19,170 nt of DNA, taken from the NCBI GenBank assembly GCA_903828025.1, contig CAIKKO010000342.1, forward strand, positions 1 to 19,170, given 5' to 3'. The stretch is from an uncultured Sphingomonadales bacterium (lineage in GTDB: Bacteria > Pseudomonadota > Alphaproteobacteria > Sphingomonadales > Sphingomonadaceae). This document shows positions 7,614 to 15,760 of the stretch, in pieces; positions within the stretch are counted from its first letter, which is position 1; every line of letters starts with the position of its first letter. The position numbers and the translations under genes were made by a program. The notes beneath the pieces are model-generated. The model was given only the letters and a program-made list of their open reading frames with translations. It ran no database searches and was not told the origin of the DNA.

Positions 7614-7752
7614 GCAAATCCGCAGGTTTCAAGCCTTTTCCCGCGCTGCGAAGGTGCGCAAACCGCTTCCCTGAACCTTGGAGATAACCTAATCCGGGCG
7701 AGAAAACAGGATTCGCAGGGCCTCCAAGGCCCGCGCTTTCAGGGGACAGGAT

Positions 7753-8583
7753 TTGCCGCCAGTCGAAAGCCCGCAGGCCCGTGACGCTGCTGCTGACGAG
7801 CGCGCGATGGGGCTTGGCGCGCTTGCCGCACGGCTGGTGCCACATGGCAATCGCTTCAGGCTCGACGGTGCCGACGGCTGGATGCAGGGCCGCACGATGT
7901 ATGGCGGCGCGGCGGCGTCGATTGCCTATGCTGCCGCTCACAACACGTTCCCCGGCCTCCCTCCGCTGCGCGCCGCGCAAGTGGGCTTTGTCGCGCCGGT
8001 GGGCGAGCATCTGGAGGCCGAAGCGGTGATGCTGCGGCAGGGGCGCAGTGTCTCGCAAGTCGAAACCTCGCTCTATAGCGACGGGGCCTTGGCGCAGCGC
8101 ACGCTGTGGCTGTTCGGCTCGGCGCGCGAAGGCAATGGTGCGGTGCCCGCCCGGCGCGACGAAGGGCTGATCGCACCGGAGGACTCGCCGCACCTCACCC
8201 GGCATGATTTTGCCCCCGCCTTCACCGAACGCATGGACATGCGCCGCGCCGATCCTGAAAGCGGATCGCCTCCGGGTACGATCCGCCGCTGGGTGCGGCT
8301 CAAGGATCGCAGCGGGCTCGATCCTGCGGCAGAGCTGGTCGGCATCGGCGATGCCCTGCCCCCGGGTTCGGCGCGCGCCATGGAGCGCAAGGGGCCGATC
8401 AGCTCGATCACTTGGGCGCTGACCGTGCTGGGCGACGTGCCCACGACGCGCGAGGGCTGGTGGCTGCTCGAGACGGCCTCCAATCACATGGCCGAGGGCT
8501 TCAGCAGCGAGACGCTGCGCCTGTGGAACAGCGAAGGAGTGGAAGTGATGCGCGGACTTCAATCGGTTGCGGTGTTCGGATGA
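7753..8583 (+). CDS. Acyl-CoA thioesterase-like double hot-dog protein
   Basis: Encodes up to 276 residues resembling TesB-like thioesterases (4HBT_3 type), which hydrolyse or bind acyl-CoA thioesters. The first hot-dog half is visible around GRTMYGGAAASIAYAAAH, then AAQVGFVAPVGEHLEAEA, RQGRSVSQVETSLYSDG and TLWLFGSA. The second half includes ISSITWALTVLGDVP and WWLLETASNHMAEGFSSETLRLWNSEG. The catalytic residue is not obvious. The start is uncertain: TTG 7753 has AGGGGA 6 nt upstream and is preferred; ATG 7807 would give a 258-residue protein but lacks a ribosome binding site. It is the first gene of the operon, and its TGA overlaps the next ATG by 4 nt (ATGA), indicating translational coupling. 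It may release pathway CoA or prevent dead-end CoA esters. Confidence 0.8.
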   Translation: MPPVESPQARDAAADERAMGLGALAARLVPHGNRFRLDGADGWMQGRTMYGGAAASIAYAAAHNTFPGLPPLRAAQVGFVAPVGEHLEAEAVMLRQGRSVSQVETSLYSDGALAQRTLWLFGSAREGNGAVPARRDEGLIAPEDSPHLTRHDFAPAFTERMDMRRADPESGSPPGTIRRWVRLKDRSGLDPAAELVGIGDALPPGSARAMERKGPISSITWALTVLGDVPTTREGWWLLETASNHMAEGFSSETLRLWNSEGVEVMRGLQSVAVFG

Positions 8584-9807
8584 CCGATCTCGTCAATCCC
8601 GCCGACCTCGGCTTCGATGCAGCGCGGCTGGCGCGCATCGGTGCGTTTCTTGAAGAGCACTATGTCGGCCCCGGCCACCTGCCGCATGCCGATCTGCTGC
8701 TCGCGCGGGAGGGCCAGCCGTTCTACCGCGTGACCATCGGCAGTGCCCGCGCCGATGGCACCCCGCTGCAGCAGGATGCGCTGTTCCGCATGGCCTCGAT
8801 GACCAAGGCGCTCACCAGCACGGCGTTCATGATGCTGCTGGAGGAAGGCAAAGTCGCGCTCGACGATCCGGTCACCAGCGTGATCCCCGAATTCGCCGGG
8901 CTCGGCGTCTATACCGGCGGCGGCGGCGATATGCCGTTCACGCCGGTGCGCGCGGCCACCAGCACGATGCGCATGGTCGATCTCCTCACCCACATGTCGG
9001 GCCTGACGTACGGCATCCAGAACCGCACCCATGTCGATGCGGCCTATCGCAAGGCCCGGCTCGACGGGCATCCCTCGCTGGCGAGCAACGATCACTTCAT
9101 CGCCGAACTCGCCAAGCTGCCGCTCGAATTCGATCCGGGCACCGGCTGGAACTACTCGGTCGGCACCGATGTGCTCGGCGTGATCGTGGCGCGGCTTTCG
9201 GGCATGAGCCTCGGCGAATTCTTTGCGGCGCGCATTTTCGGGCCGCTGGGTATGGTCGATAGCGGCTTCTCCTGCCCGCCCGAGAAAGCCGCCCGCCTGA
9301 CCGACAGCTGGTACTACGCCCCCGATGAGGCGCCCAAGCTGCTCGACATGGCGGAAAAGTCCAACACCTTGCGCGCGCCGCGCTTCGAAAGCGGCGGCGG
9401 CGGCTTGCTGTCCACCACGGCGGACTATCACCGCTTCTGCGCGGCGCTCGTGAACGGCGGAGCCCCGCTGATCTCGCCCAAGACGCTGGCGCTGATGACC
9501 GCCAACCACCTCCCCGGCGGGGCGGACCTCACCACGCTCTCGCGCGCACTATTCAGCGAAGCGGGGAACGCGGGCGTGGGCTTCGGGCTCGGCTTCGGGG
9601 TGGTGATCGACCCGGCCAAGACGCTGGTTCAGGGCACTAGGGGGCGAGTTCCACTGGGGCGGCATCCACTCCACCGCGTTCTTCATCGACCCGGTCGAAA
9701 AGCTGCACATGGTGTTCATGACCCAGCTATACCCCTCATCGACCTATCCGATCCGCCGCCAGCTCAAGACGCTGACTTATGCCGCGATGACACACAGTCA
9801 CGCCTGA
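8580..9807 (+). pseudogene. Serine hydrolase of the class C beta-lactamase / esterase fold, frameshifted near the C-terminus
   Basis: Restored, it would be ~408 residues of the beta-lactamase-related esterase family. Visible are S73-M-T-K76 (nucleophile and general base, MASMTKAL) and the tyrosine motif Y192-S-V (GWNYSVGTDVLG). After codon ~353, at the G5 run 9640-9644, the reading frame slips. One G fewer would continue GEFHWGGIHSTAFFIDP ... and end at TGA 9805-9807. The HWGG segment, which corresponds to the third catalytic box, is thus lost from the frame as written. The unshifted frame has no stop and runs straight into the next gene, giving a hydrolase-dehydrogenase fusion ORF to 11087. 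A base-calling error, a recent inactivating indel, or slippage at the G run are all possible. Such hydrolases cleave esters or lactones. Its operon position suggests an ester, lactone or CoA-linked intermediate. Confidence 0.8.
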
Positions 9808-9830
9808 ACCCCGTACCAGGAGAGCACGCC

Positions 9831-11087
9831 ATGTCTGACCCCATCACCGGTGCCAAGGACCATATCGACACCGCGCGCACCCTCGCCGCGACCATCGACG
9901 ATATCCCCGCCGATACCGCCTTGCTGCCGATTGCCCGCGTGGGCGTGATCGGCGCGGGCACCATGGGCGGCGGGATCACGATGAATTTCCTCACCGCAGG
10001 CATTCCCGTGACCATCGTCGAAATGACGCAGGAGGCGCTCGACCGCGGCGTCACCACGATGCGCAAGAACTACGAAAACACCGTGAAGCGCGGCAAGATG
10101 GACGCTGCGCTGGCCGAAGCCGCGATGGGCCGTCTGACGCCCACGCTCGATTTCGGCGCGCTGGCCGAAGCCGATCTGGTGATCGAGGCGGTCTATGAAA
10201 GCATGGACGTGAAGAAGGACGTGTTCGGCCGGCTCGACGGCATTGCCAAGCCCGGCGCGATCCTCGCCAGCAACACCAGCTACCTCGATGTCAACGAAAT
10301 CGCCGCCGCCACCACGCGGCCCGAAGCGGTGCTGGGCATGCACTTCTTCTCGCCCGCCAACGTGATGAAGCTGCTCGAAGTGGTGCGCGGATCGGCCACC
10401 GCCAAGGACGTGCTGGCGACGGTGATGGCGCTCGCGGTCAAGATCGGCAAAGTGCCGGTGGTTTCGGGCGTGTGTTATGGCTTCATCGGCAACCGCATCC
10501 TCAGCAAGCGGCAGGAGCAGGCCAATGCGCTGATCATGGAAGGCGCGGATTTCGCCGAAGTGGACAACACGCTGCTCGCCTTCGGCTTCCCGATGGGGCC
10601 GTTCCAGATGTCGGACCTCGCGGGCCTCGATATCGGCTGGCACCGCGATCCCACCCGCATCGAAACGCTGCGCGAGGCGCTTTGTGCGGTGGGCCGCTGG
10701 GGCCAGAAGACCGGCAAGGGCTTTTACGACTATGACGCCAATCGCCAGCGCACCCCGGCGGAGGAAACCCGCGCACTGATCGCGGAGTTCGCCGCCAAGG
10801 AAGGCAAGCCGCAGCGCGAAATCGGCTCGGACGAGATCCTTGAGCGGCTGCTCTATCCGATGATCAGCGAGGGCGCGCTGATCCTCGAGGAAGGCATTTC
10901 GCAGCGCGCGTCGGATATCGATACCGTGTGGCTCAACGGCTATGGCTGGCCGGCATGGACCGGCGGGCCGATGTTCTGGGCCGATCATATCGGGCTGGCG
11001 ACCGTCGTGGCAGGGCTGGAGAAGCACGGGCTCCCGGTTGCGCCGCTGCTCGCAAAGAAGGCTGCGGCGGGCAAAACCTTCAACTGA
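9831..11087 (+). CDS. 3-hydroxyacyl-CoA dehydrogenase
   Basis: Encodes 418 residues and oxidises 3-hydroxyacyl-CoA to 3-ketoacyl-CoA with NAD+. After ~35 leader residues the Rossmann motif is G41-A-G43-T-M-G46. The conserved catalytic region follows: SNTSYLDVNEIA at ~147-158 and HFFSPANVMKLLEVV with H171 and E183. Two C-terminal 3HCDH helical domains include GNRIL, GPFQMSDLAGLDIG, GKGFYDY and PMISEGALILEEG. It lacks the N-terminal enoyl-CoA hydratase domain of FadB-type fusions but has both C-terminal repeats like them. Start ATG 9831 has AGGAG 8 nt upstream. It follows the broken hydrolase by 23 bp, and the ligase starts 14 bp after it. Its partner hydratase is not in the window. Confidence 0.93.
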   Translation: MSDPITGAKDHIDTARTLAATIDDIPADTALLPIARVGVIGAGTMGGGITMNFLTAGIPVTIVEMTQEALDRGVTTMRKNYENTVKRGKMDAALAEAAMGRLTPTLDFGALAEADLVIEAVYESMDVKKDVFGRLDGIAKPGAILASNTSYLDVNEIAAATTRPEAVLGMHFFSPANVMKLLEVVRGSATAKDVLATVMALAVKIGKVPVVSGVCYGFIGNRILSKRQEQANALIMEGADFAEVDNTLLAFGFPMGPFQMSDLAGLDIGWHRDPTRIETLREALCAVGRWGQKTGKGFYDYDANRQRTPAEETRALIAEFAAKEGKPQREIGSDEILERLLYPMISEGALILEEGISQRASDIDTVWLNGYGWPAWTGGPMFWADHIGLATVVAGLEKHGLPVAPLLAKKAAAGKTFN

Positions 11088-11101
11088 AAGCAGCGTCAGC
11101 C

Positions 11102-12706
11102 ATGCAGATCGCGGACATCATCGCAGCGCCGTTCATTCCGCTAAGCACGATCCTGCGCGCCCATGCGGCGCGGCGCGGCGCGGCGATTGCCATCGCGGAC
11201 GAGACGGCGCGGCTGTCATGGGCCGATCTCGACGCCATGCTCGACCGCGTGGCGGCGGCGCTGCAGCGCGAGGGCGTGGCGGCCAATGAGCCGGTCGCCA
11301 TCGCGGCAAGCAACGCCGTCAGCACCGGGCTCGCCTTCCTTGGCGCATTGCGTGCAGGGGCGGTCGCCGCGCCGCTGACCTCGACCGCCGCGCCCGCGAC
11401 GGTACTCGCCATGCTGGCGGACAGCGGCAGCCGGGTGCTGTTTCTGGATCGCGCGATGGCCGCCGGGCTGGAAGGCCTGCCCTTCCCCGCGCATGTCCAG
11501 CGCATCGCGCTCGATGACAGCGATGCGGGCGTGCCCTTCTCCGCATGGATCGCCCCCGCAGGCGCGCAGCCCGAAGAACGCCTGCCCGCGCCCGAAGACC
11601 CGTTCAACATCATCTATTCCTCGGGCACCACGGGCACGCCCAAGGGCATCGTCCAGAGCCACCAGATGCGCCACGAATATGTGCGCCGGGGGCTCGGTTC
11701 GGGCTTTGACGACAACAGCGCGACGATCTGTTCGACCCCGCTCTATTCGAACACCACGCTGGTCAGCTTCCTGCCCACGCTGACAGCGGGGGGCAAAGTC
11801 GTGCTGATGAAAAAGTTCGACGCCCGGAGCTTTCTGGAACTCAGCCAGCGCGAGCGGGTGACCCATGCCATGCTCGTGCCGGTGCAATATCGCCGGATCA
11901 TGGAGCTGCCTGATTTTGGCAGCTTCGACCTTTCGTCCTACCGGCTCAAGACCTGCACCTCCGCGCCGTTTCCCGCCTGGCTGAAAGCGGACGTGCTGGC
12001 GCGCTGGCCCGGCGGGCTGGTCGAGGGCTACGGCCTTACCGAAGGCGGCGCGACCACCAACCTCGTTGCGCACGAGTTTCCGGACAAGCTCCACACCGTC
12101 GGCCGCCCTTCGCCGGGCCACGTCATCAAGATCATCGACGAAGACGGCAACGAACTGCCGCCGGGCGCAACGGGCGAGATTGTCGGCCGCTCGCCGATCA
12201 TGATGAACGGCTATCATGGCCAGCCCGCCAAATCGCGCGAGATGGAATGGTATGACACGGACGGCCACCGCTACTTGCGCCACGGCGATGTCGGCCGGTT
12301 TGACGAGGACGGGTTCCTGATCCTGATGGACCGTTCGAAAGACATGATCATTTCGGGCGGGTTCAATATCTACCCGACCGACCTTGAGGCCGAACTGACG
12401 CGCCAGCCCGCCGTGCGCGAAGCCGCTGTGGTCGGCGTGCCATCCGACCGCTGGGGCGAGACGCCGATGGCTGTGGTCGTGCTTGCCGACCCCGCCGCCG
12501 ATCCTGCAGCCATCATGGCCGAGGCGAACCGCGCGCTCGGCAAGACCCAGCGCATTGCCCGGATCGAAGTGGTCGATGAACTGCCGCGCAGCCCGATCGG
12601 CAAAGTGCTGAAGCGCGAGCTGCGCGACCGCTTCGGCGGCAATCCGATCGAACAAACCGGACCCATCGAACAGCCCCAACACCCCAAGGAGACGAACCAT
12701 GCGTGA
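11102..12706 (+). CDS. AMP-dependent acyl-CoA synthetase / ligase (ANL superfamily)
   Basis: Encodes 534 residues. It activates a carboxylic acid to its CoA thioester through an acyl-adenylate. The phosphate-binding loop is at ~171-184 (IYSSGTTGTPKGIV). YGLTEGG is motif A5, YLRHGDVGRFDEDGFL and DRSKDMIISGGFNIYP are A7-A8, and the adenylation lysine is K501 in PRSPIGKVLKREL. The tail after the lysine is 33 residues, rich in P and Q. It is the likely entry enzyme for the operon, but acid specificity cannot be read from sequence. The start has no strong Shine-Dalgarno and lies 14 nt after the dehydrogenase stop. Its last 8 nt overlap the thiolase start, whose ribosome binding site is inside this gene. 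Confidence 0.93.
   Translation: MQIADIIAAPFIPLSTILRAHAARRGAAIAIADETARLSWADLDAMLDRVAAALQREGVAANEPVAIAASNAVSTGLAFLGALRAGAVAAPLTSTAAPATVLAMLADSGSRVLFLDRAMAAGLEGLPFPAHVQRIALDDSDAGVPFSAWIAPAGAQPEERLPAPEDPFNIIYSSGTTGTPKGIVQSHQMRHEYVRRGLGSGFDDNSATICSTPLYSNTTLVSFLPTLTAGGKVVLMKKFDARSFLELSQRERVTHAMLVPVQYRRIMELPDFGSFDLSSYRLKTCTSAPFPAWLKADVLARWPGGLVEGYGLTEGGATTNLVAHEFPDKLHTVGRPSPGHVIKIIDEDGNELPPGATGEIVGRSPIMMNGYHGQPAKSREMEWYDTDGHRYLRHGDVGRFDEDGFLILMDRSKDMIISGGFNIYPTDLEAELTRQPAVREAAVVGVPSDRWGETPMAVVVLADPAADPAAIMAEANRALGKTQRIARIEVVDELPRSPIGKVLKRELRDRFGGNPIEQTGPIEQPQHPKETNHA
12686..12691 (+). promoter_or_regulatory. Ribosome binding site of the thiolase gene inside the ligase gene
   Basis: AAGGAG lies 7 nt before the thiolase ATG at 12699 and within the final codons of the ligase gene. 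This supports coupled translation of the two overlapping genes. Confidence 0.7.
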
Positions 12707-13874
12707 TGCCGTTATCGTTGCCGCCGCCCGCACGCCCATCGGGCGCGCCTACAAGGGTGCGTTCAACGCCACCGCCGGTGCCACGCTCGGCGCGCTTTCG
12801 CTGAAAGCCGCGGTCGAGCGCGCCGGGATCGAGGGCGGCGAAGTGGACGACGTGCTGTGGGGCTCCGCACTCCAGCAGGGCGCGCAAGCTGGCAACATCG
12901 CCCGCCAGGTTGCGCTGCGCGCCGGGCTGCCGGTCACCGTTTCGGGCATGAGCATGGACCGCCAGTGCTCCTCGGGCCTGATGACCATCGCCACCGCCGC
13001 CAAGCAGATCATCGTCGACCGCATGGATGTGGTCGCGGCAGGCGGGCAGGAATCGATCAGCCTCGTCCAGACCAAGGATATGCGCGTCGCCCCGGATCGC
13101 TCGCTGATCGAAATGCACAAGGCCGTCTACATGCCCATGCTGCAGACCGCCGAGACGGTCGGCGCGCGCTATGGCATCACCCGCGAGGCCTGTGACGAAT
13201 ACGCGCTGCAATCGCAGCAGCGCACCGCCGCCGCGCAGGCTGCGGGCAAGTTCGACGCTGAAATCGTTGCCTGCGATGCCTCGATGGGCGTGCAGAACAA
13301 GGAAACCGGCGAGATCACGATGCAGGACGTGCATCTCACCAAGGACGAGGGCAACCGCCCCTCGACCACGCTGGAGAACCTGCAGGCGCTCAAGCCGGTG
13401 ATCGAAGGCGGGATCGTGACAGCCGGCAATGCCAGCCAGCTGTCCGACGGTTCGGCAGCGGTCGTGCTGATGGAAGCCGCAGTCGCCGCGAAGAAGGGCC
13501 TCACCCCGCTCGGCCGCTATGTCGGCATGGCGGCGGCGGGCACCGAGCCCGACGAGATGGGCATCGGTCCGGTCTTTGCGATCCCGGCTCTGCTGAAGCG
13601 CTTCGGCCTGACGATCGGCGACATCGGCCTGTGGGAACTCAACGAGGCGTTCGCGGTGCAGGTGCTTTATTGCCGCGACACGCTGGGCATCCCCAACGAA
13701 TTGCTCAATGTCGATGGCGGCGCCATTTCCATCGGGCATCCGTATGGCATGACCGGCGCGCGCGGGGTCATGCACGCGCTGATCGAAGGCAAGCGCCAGG
13801 GCGCGAAGTATGTCGTTGTGACGATGTGCGTCGGCGGCGGCATGGGCGCGGCGGGGCTGTTCGAAGTGCTCTGA
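12699..13874 (+). CDS. Thiolase family protein (acetyl-CoA C-acyltransferase)
   Basis: Encodes 391 residues, the usual thiolase length. It cleaves 3-ketoacyl-CoA with CoA to give acetyl-CoA (or propionyl-CoA) and a shortened acyl-CoA. The acyl-accepting cysteine is C90 in MDRQCSSGLMT. NEAFA, the catalytic histidine H347 in GGAISIGHPYGMTGAR and the second cysteine C377 in CVGGGMGAAG are all present. Degradative rather than biosynthetic use is inferred from the operon, where a ligase and a hydroxyacyl-CoA dehydrogenase precede it. It is the last gene of the operon and is followed 19 bp later by a strong hairpin terminator. Confidence 0.95.
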   Translation: MRDAVIVAAARTPIGRAYKGAFNATAGATLGALSLKAAVERAGIEGGEVDDVLWGSALQQGAQAGNIARQVALRAGLPVTVSGMSMDRQCSSGLMTIATAAKQIIVDRMDVVAAGGQESISLVQTKDMRVAPDRSLIEMHKAVYMPMLQTAETVGARYGITREACDEYALQSQQRTAAAQAAGKFDAEIVACDASMGVQNKETGEITMQDVHLTKDEGNRPSTTLENLQALKPVIEGGIVTAGNASQLSDGSAAVVLMEAAVAAKKGLTPLGRYVGMAAAGTEPDEMGIGPVFAIPALLKRFGLTIGDIGLWELNEAFAVQVLYCRDTLGIPNELLNVDGGAISIGHPYGMTGARGVMHALIEGKRQGAKYVVVTMCVGGGMGAAGLFEVL

Positions 13875-13893
13875 CGCGCACAGCGCCTGCCCA

Positions 13894-13939
13894 CAAAAAA
13901 GGGGCGCTGCCGGATAGCCCGGCAGCGCCCCCTTTTTTG
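13894..13939. terminator. Bidirectional intrinsic terminator between thiolase and RTX genes
   Basis: A 13-bp stem (13901-13913 with 13919-13931) with a 5-nt loop is flanked by six A on the left (13895-13900) and six T on the right (13933-13938). It therefore works as a Rho-independent terminator in either direction, which fits the convergent thiolase and RTX genes. Confidence 0.93.
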
Positions 13940-14247
13940 CCATCCCGTCCGGATCAGAGGATCAGGTCAGCCGCCGTGAGCGAATTCACGCCTTCGAGCA
14001 CGATGGCGAATTCGGCCGCCGGACCGGCATCGTTGCTGGCAAACAGCGTGTGCGAGGCCGCATCGAACCAGACCACGCCTGCAGCATGACCCGCAGTCGG
14101 CGCCGTGTCAGACCAGGTAAACGCGCTGCCAGCCACGTGCTTGATCGCATCAATCTCCGAGAGGTCGATCTTGTCCTGACCCGGGGTGAAATCGGTGATG
14201 TGATCGGCGTTGCCGGGGCGCGAATCGTCGAGCTTGGTGTAAACGAA

Positions 14248-14355
14248 GGTGTCGTTGCCATCCCCGCCGGTGAGCGTGTCCGCGCCCTTTCCGCCGGTGA
14301 TGATGTCATTCCCGGCGCCGCCGTTGATGACATTGCTGCCCTTGCTGCCCACGAT
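14248..14355 (-). repeat. Second RTX repeat block, 4 nonapeptides
   Basis: Four in-phase RTX nonamers (ending SNV, NDI, ADT and NDT) just before the C-terminal domain. They are separated from the main block by ~67 residues without repeats. The first copy is degenerate. Confidence 0.8.
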
Positions 14356-14556
14356 GATGTCATCAAACGCGGTGCCGATGACGTTCTGGATGTTGGTGAG
14401 CTTGTCGACCCCGGTGCCGCTGTCGCCCAAGATGGCGCTGGCCACACCGATATCGAGGTTGATGCTGAGACCGGCTTTGGCTGCCGAATAATCGACCGTG
14501 TTCTTGCCGTCGCCGCCACCGAACGAGTCGTCGCCCGCGTCCTGACCGGCGAGGAA

Positions 14557-15204
14557 GGTGTCATCACCCTTGCCGCCGAACTCCTTGTCATTGCCGTCGC
14601 CGCCAAGCAGCACGTCGTTGCCGTCGCCGCCGTTGAGCGTGTCATTGCCCGCACCGCCGTTGAGCGTGTCGTTGCCATCGCCGCCGTTAAGCTGGTCATC
14701 GCCCGCGCCGCCGTTGAGCGTGTCGTCGCCAGCTTCGCCCTTGAGCGTATCGCGCCCATCGCCGCCGTTCAGCGTATCGTTGCCCAGCCCGCCGAGCAGC
14801 AAGTCGTTGCCATCGCCGCCGTAGAGCGTGTCCGTGCCGTCGCCGCCGACGAGCTTGTCGTCGCCTGCGTTGCCGTACAGGGTGTCGTCGCCGGTGCCGC
14901 CATCGAGCTGATCATTGCCGTTGCCGCCATACAGGTTGTCGTTCCCGTCGCCGCCGAACAGCTTGTCGTTGCCTTCGCCGCCATCGAGGCTGTCATCACC
15001 GCTGCCGCCGTCGAGCAGGTCGTTGCCGTTGTCGCCGACCAGCGCGTCATTGCCCGCGCCGCCGAACAGCACGTCAGCCCCGTTGCCGCCGAACAGCACG
15101 TCGTTGCCCGAATCGCCGTACAGCGTATCCGCACCGCCGAGGCCCGCGATCGTATCGTCGCCCGCGCCGCCGTGGATCGTGTTCTTGCCGCCATCGCCGT
15201 GCAG
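14557..15204 (-). repeat. Main RTX block: 24 uninterrupted 27-bp units
   Basis: Exactly 648 bp, or 24 units of 27 bp, each encoding an L/I-x-G-G/D-x-G-x-D-x type nonapeptide. Units such as LNGGDGNDT, LNGGAGNDT and LYGGDGNDL recur with slight changes. No unit has a length change. The array is expected to form a right-handed parallel beta-roll that binds Ca2+ between turns. Confidence 0.92.
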
Positions 15205-15550
15205 CGAATCGTCGTTCGAACCGTCGCCGTCCTGATCGCTGGGAATGCCGACGTCGGATTCACCGGCGGTCGGGTCGCCGATCACGTGGCCATCGAGCGC
15301 GGTGAACACGACGCTGTGCTTTTCGAAGTACGACGGATCATCCGTGGTGCTGGCGGTCGGCGTGAACGTCTTGACCTTGATATAGGCCGCAAACGTGCTC
15401 GTCAGCGTGACCGTATCCGTCCCCGCGTCTTAGCTCAGCTGCTGGTTCTTGAGGAGCGGATCCTGCTCAAGGGTGCCGTCCTGCTCCACTTCGAACATCT
15501 GGATCGGCGTGGTGGTCGTATCGAATTTGAACACTTGCGTCATGGTCGTC

Positions 15551-15556
15551 CCTCCT
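15551..15556 (-). promoter_or_regulatory. Strong ribosome binding site of the RTX gene
   Basis: Minus-strand AGGAGG lies 7 nt before ATG 15543. It marks this ATG, not a start after the internal TAA, as the native start. The 217-bp gap to the HD gene (15544-15760) otherwise shows only a 13-bp palindrome (15571-15583) and no small gene I can support. Confidence 0.75.
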
Positions 15557-15760
15557 GCGCAATGTTATGGCGATGCAGCATCGACCCAAGTCGCCGTTGC
15601 ACCATGCGTTAGCCCGCTCCTGATAGTGAAATGCGCTGACACATTGACGACACACTTGTTCATATGGCGTACAGGTTGCGGGGGCATTCCCGGGGACCTG
15701 CCGATTGAAGCTTGAGCCGCCCCGATCCGCGCTTTAGCCCTTGGCAGCAAAGGAGCCTTG

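Larger units (their letters stand above)
13954..15543 (-). pseudogene. RTX calcium-binding repeat protein, interrupted by an in-frame TAA after codon 37
   Basis: From ATG 15543, with AGGAGG 7 nt upstream, the frame reads 37 codons (MTQVFKFDTTTTPIQMFEVE ...) and meets TAA at 15432-15430. The same frame then continues without another stop to 13954, so the full gene would be 529 codons plus the stop. After the stop come DAGTDTVTLTS and FEKHSVVFTALDG, then 24 tandem RTX nonapeptides, a spacer, 4 more nonapeptides, and a serralysin-type C-terminal domain (DHITDFTPGQDKIDLSEIDA ... LTAADLIL). RTX proteins bind Ca2+ outside the cell, fold into a beta-roll, and leave by type I secretion through an uncleaved C-terminal signal. 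No enzyme domain is seen, so a surface or structural role is possible. The intact ORF after the stop could begin at GTG 15309 but has no ribosome binding site. No secretion genes are adjacent. Confidence 0.82.

Noticed and set aside
11216..12739. Long - strand open frame opposite the acyl-CoA ligase
   Set aside because: High-GC shadow; the + strand ligase has all ANL motifs in order.
14557..15204. Tandem 27-bp units considered as a CRISPR-like or non-coding repeat array
   Set aside because: The units are contiguous with no spacers, keep reading frame, and encode canonical RTX nonapeptides.
15562..15589. Possible RTX promoter (-35 TTGGGT, -10 TAACAT on the minus strand, 16-bp spacing, with a palindrome at 15571-15583 between them)
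   Set aside because: The start of transcription would fall on the ribosome binding site itself, so the match is probably coincidental. The palindrome alone is not enough to call an operator.
14050..15612. 520-codon + strand open frame through the RTX repeats
   Set aside because: A repeat-driven open frame of alternating V, A and I residues that arises from the complement of the 27-bp RTX units.
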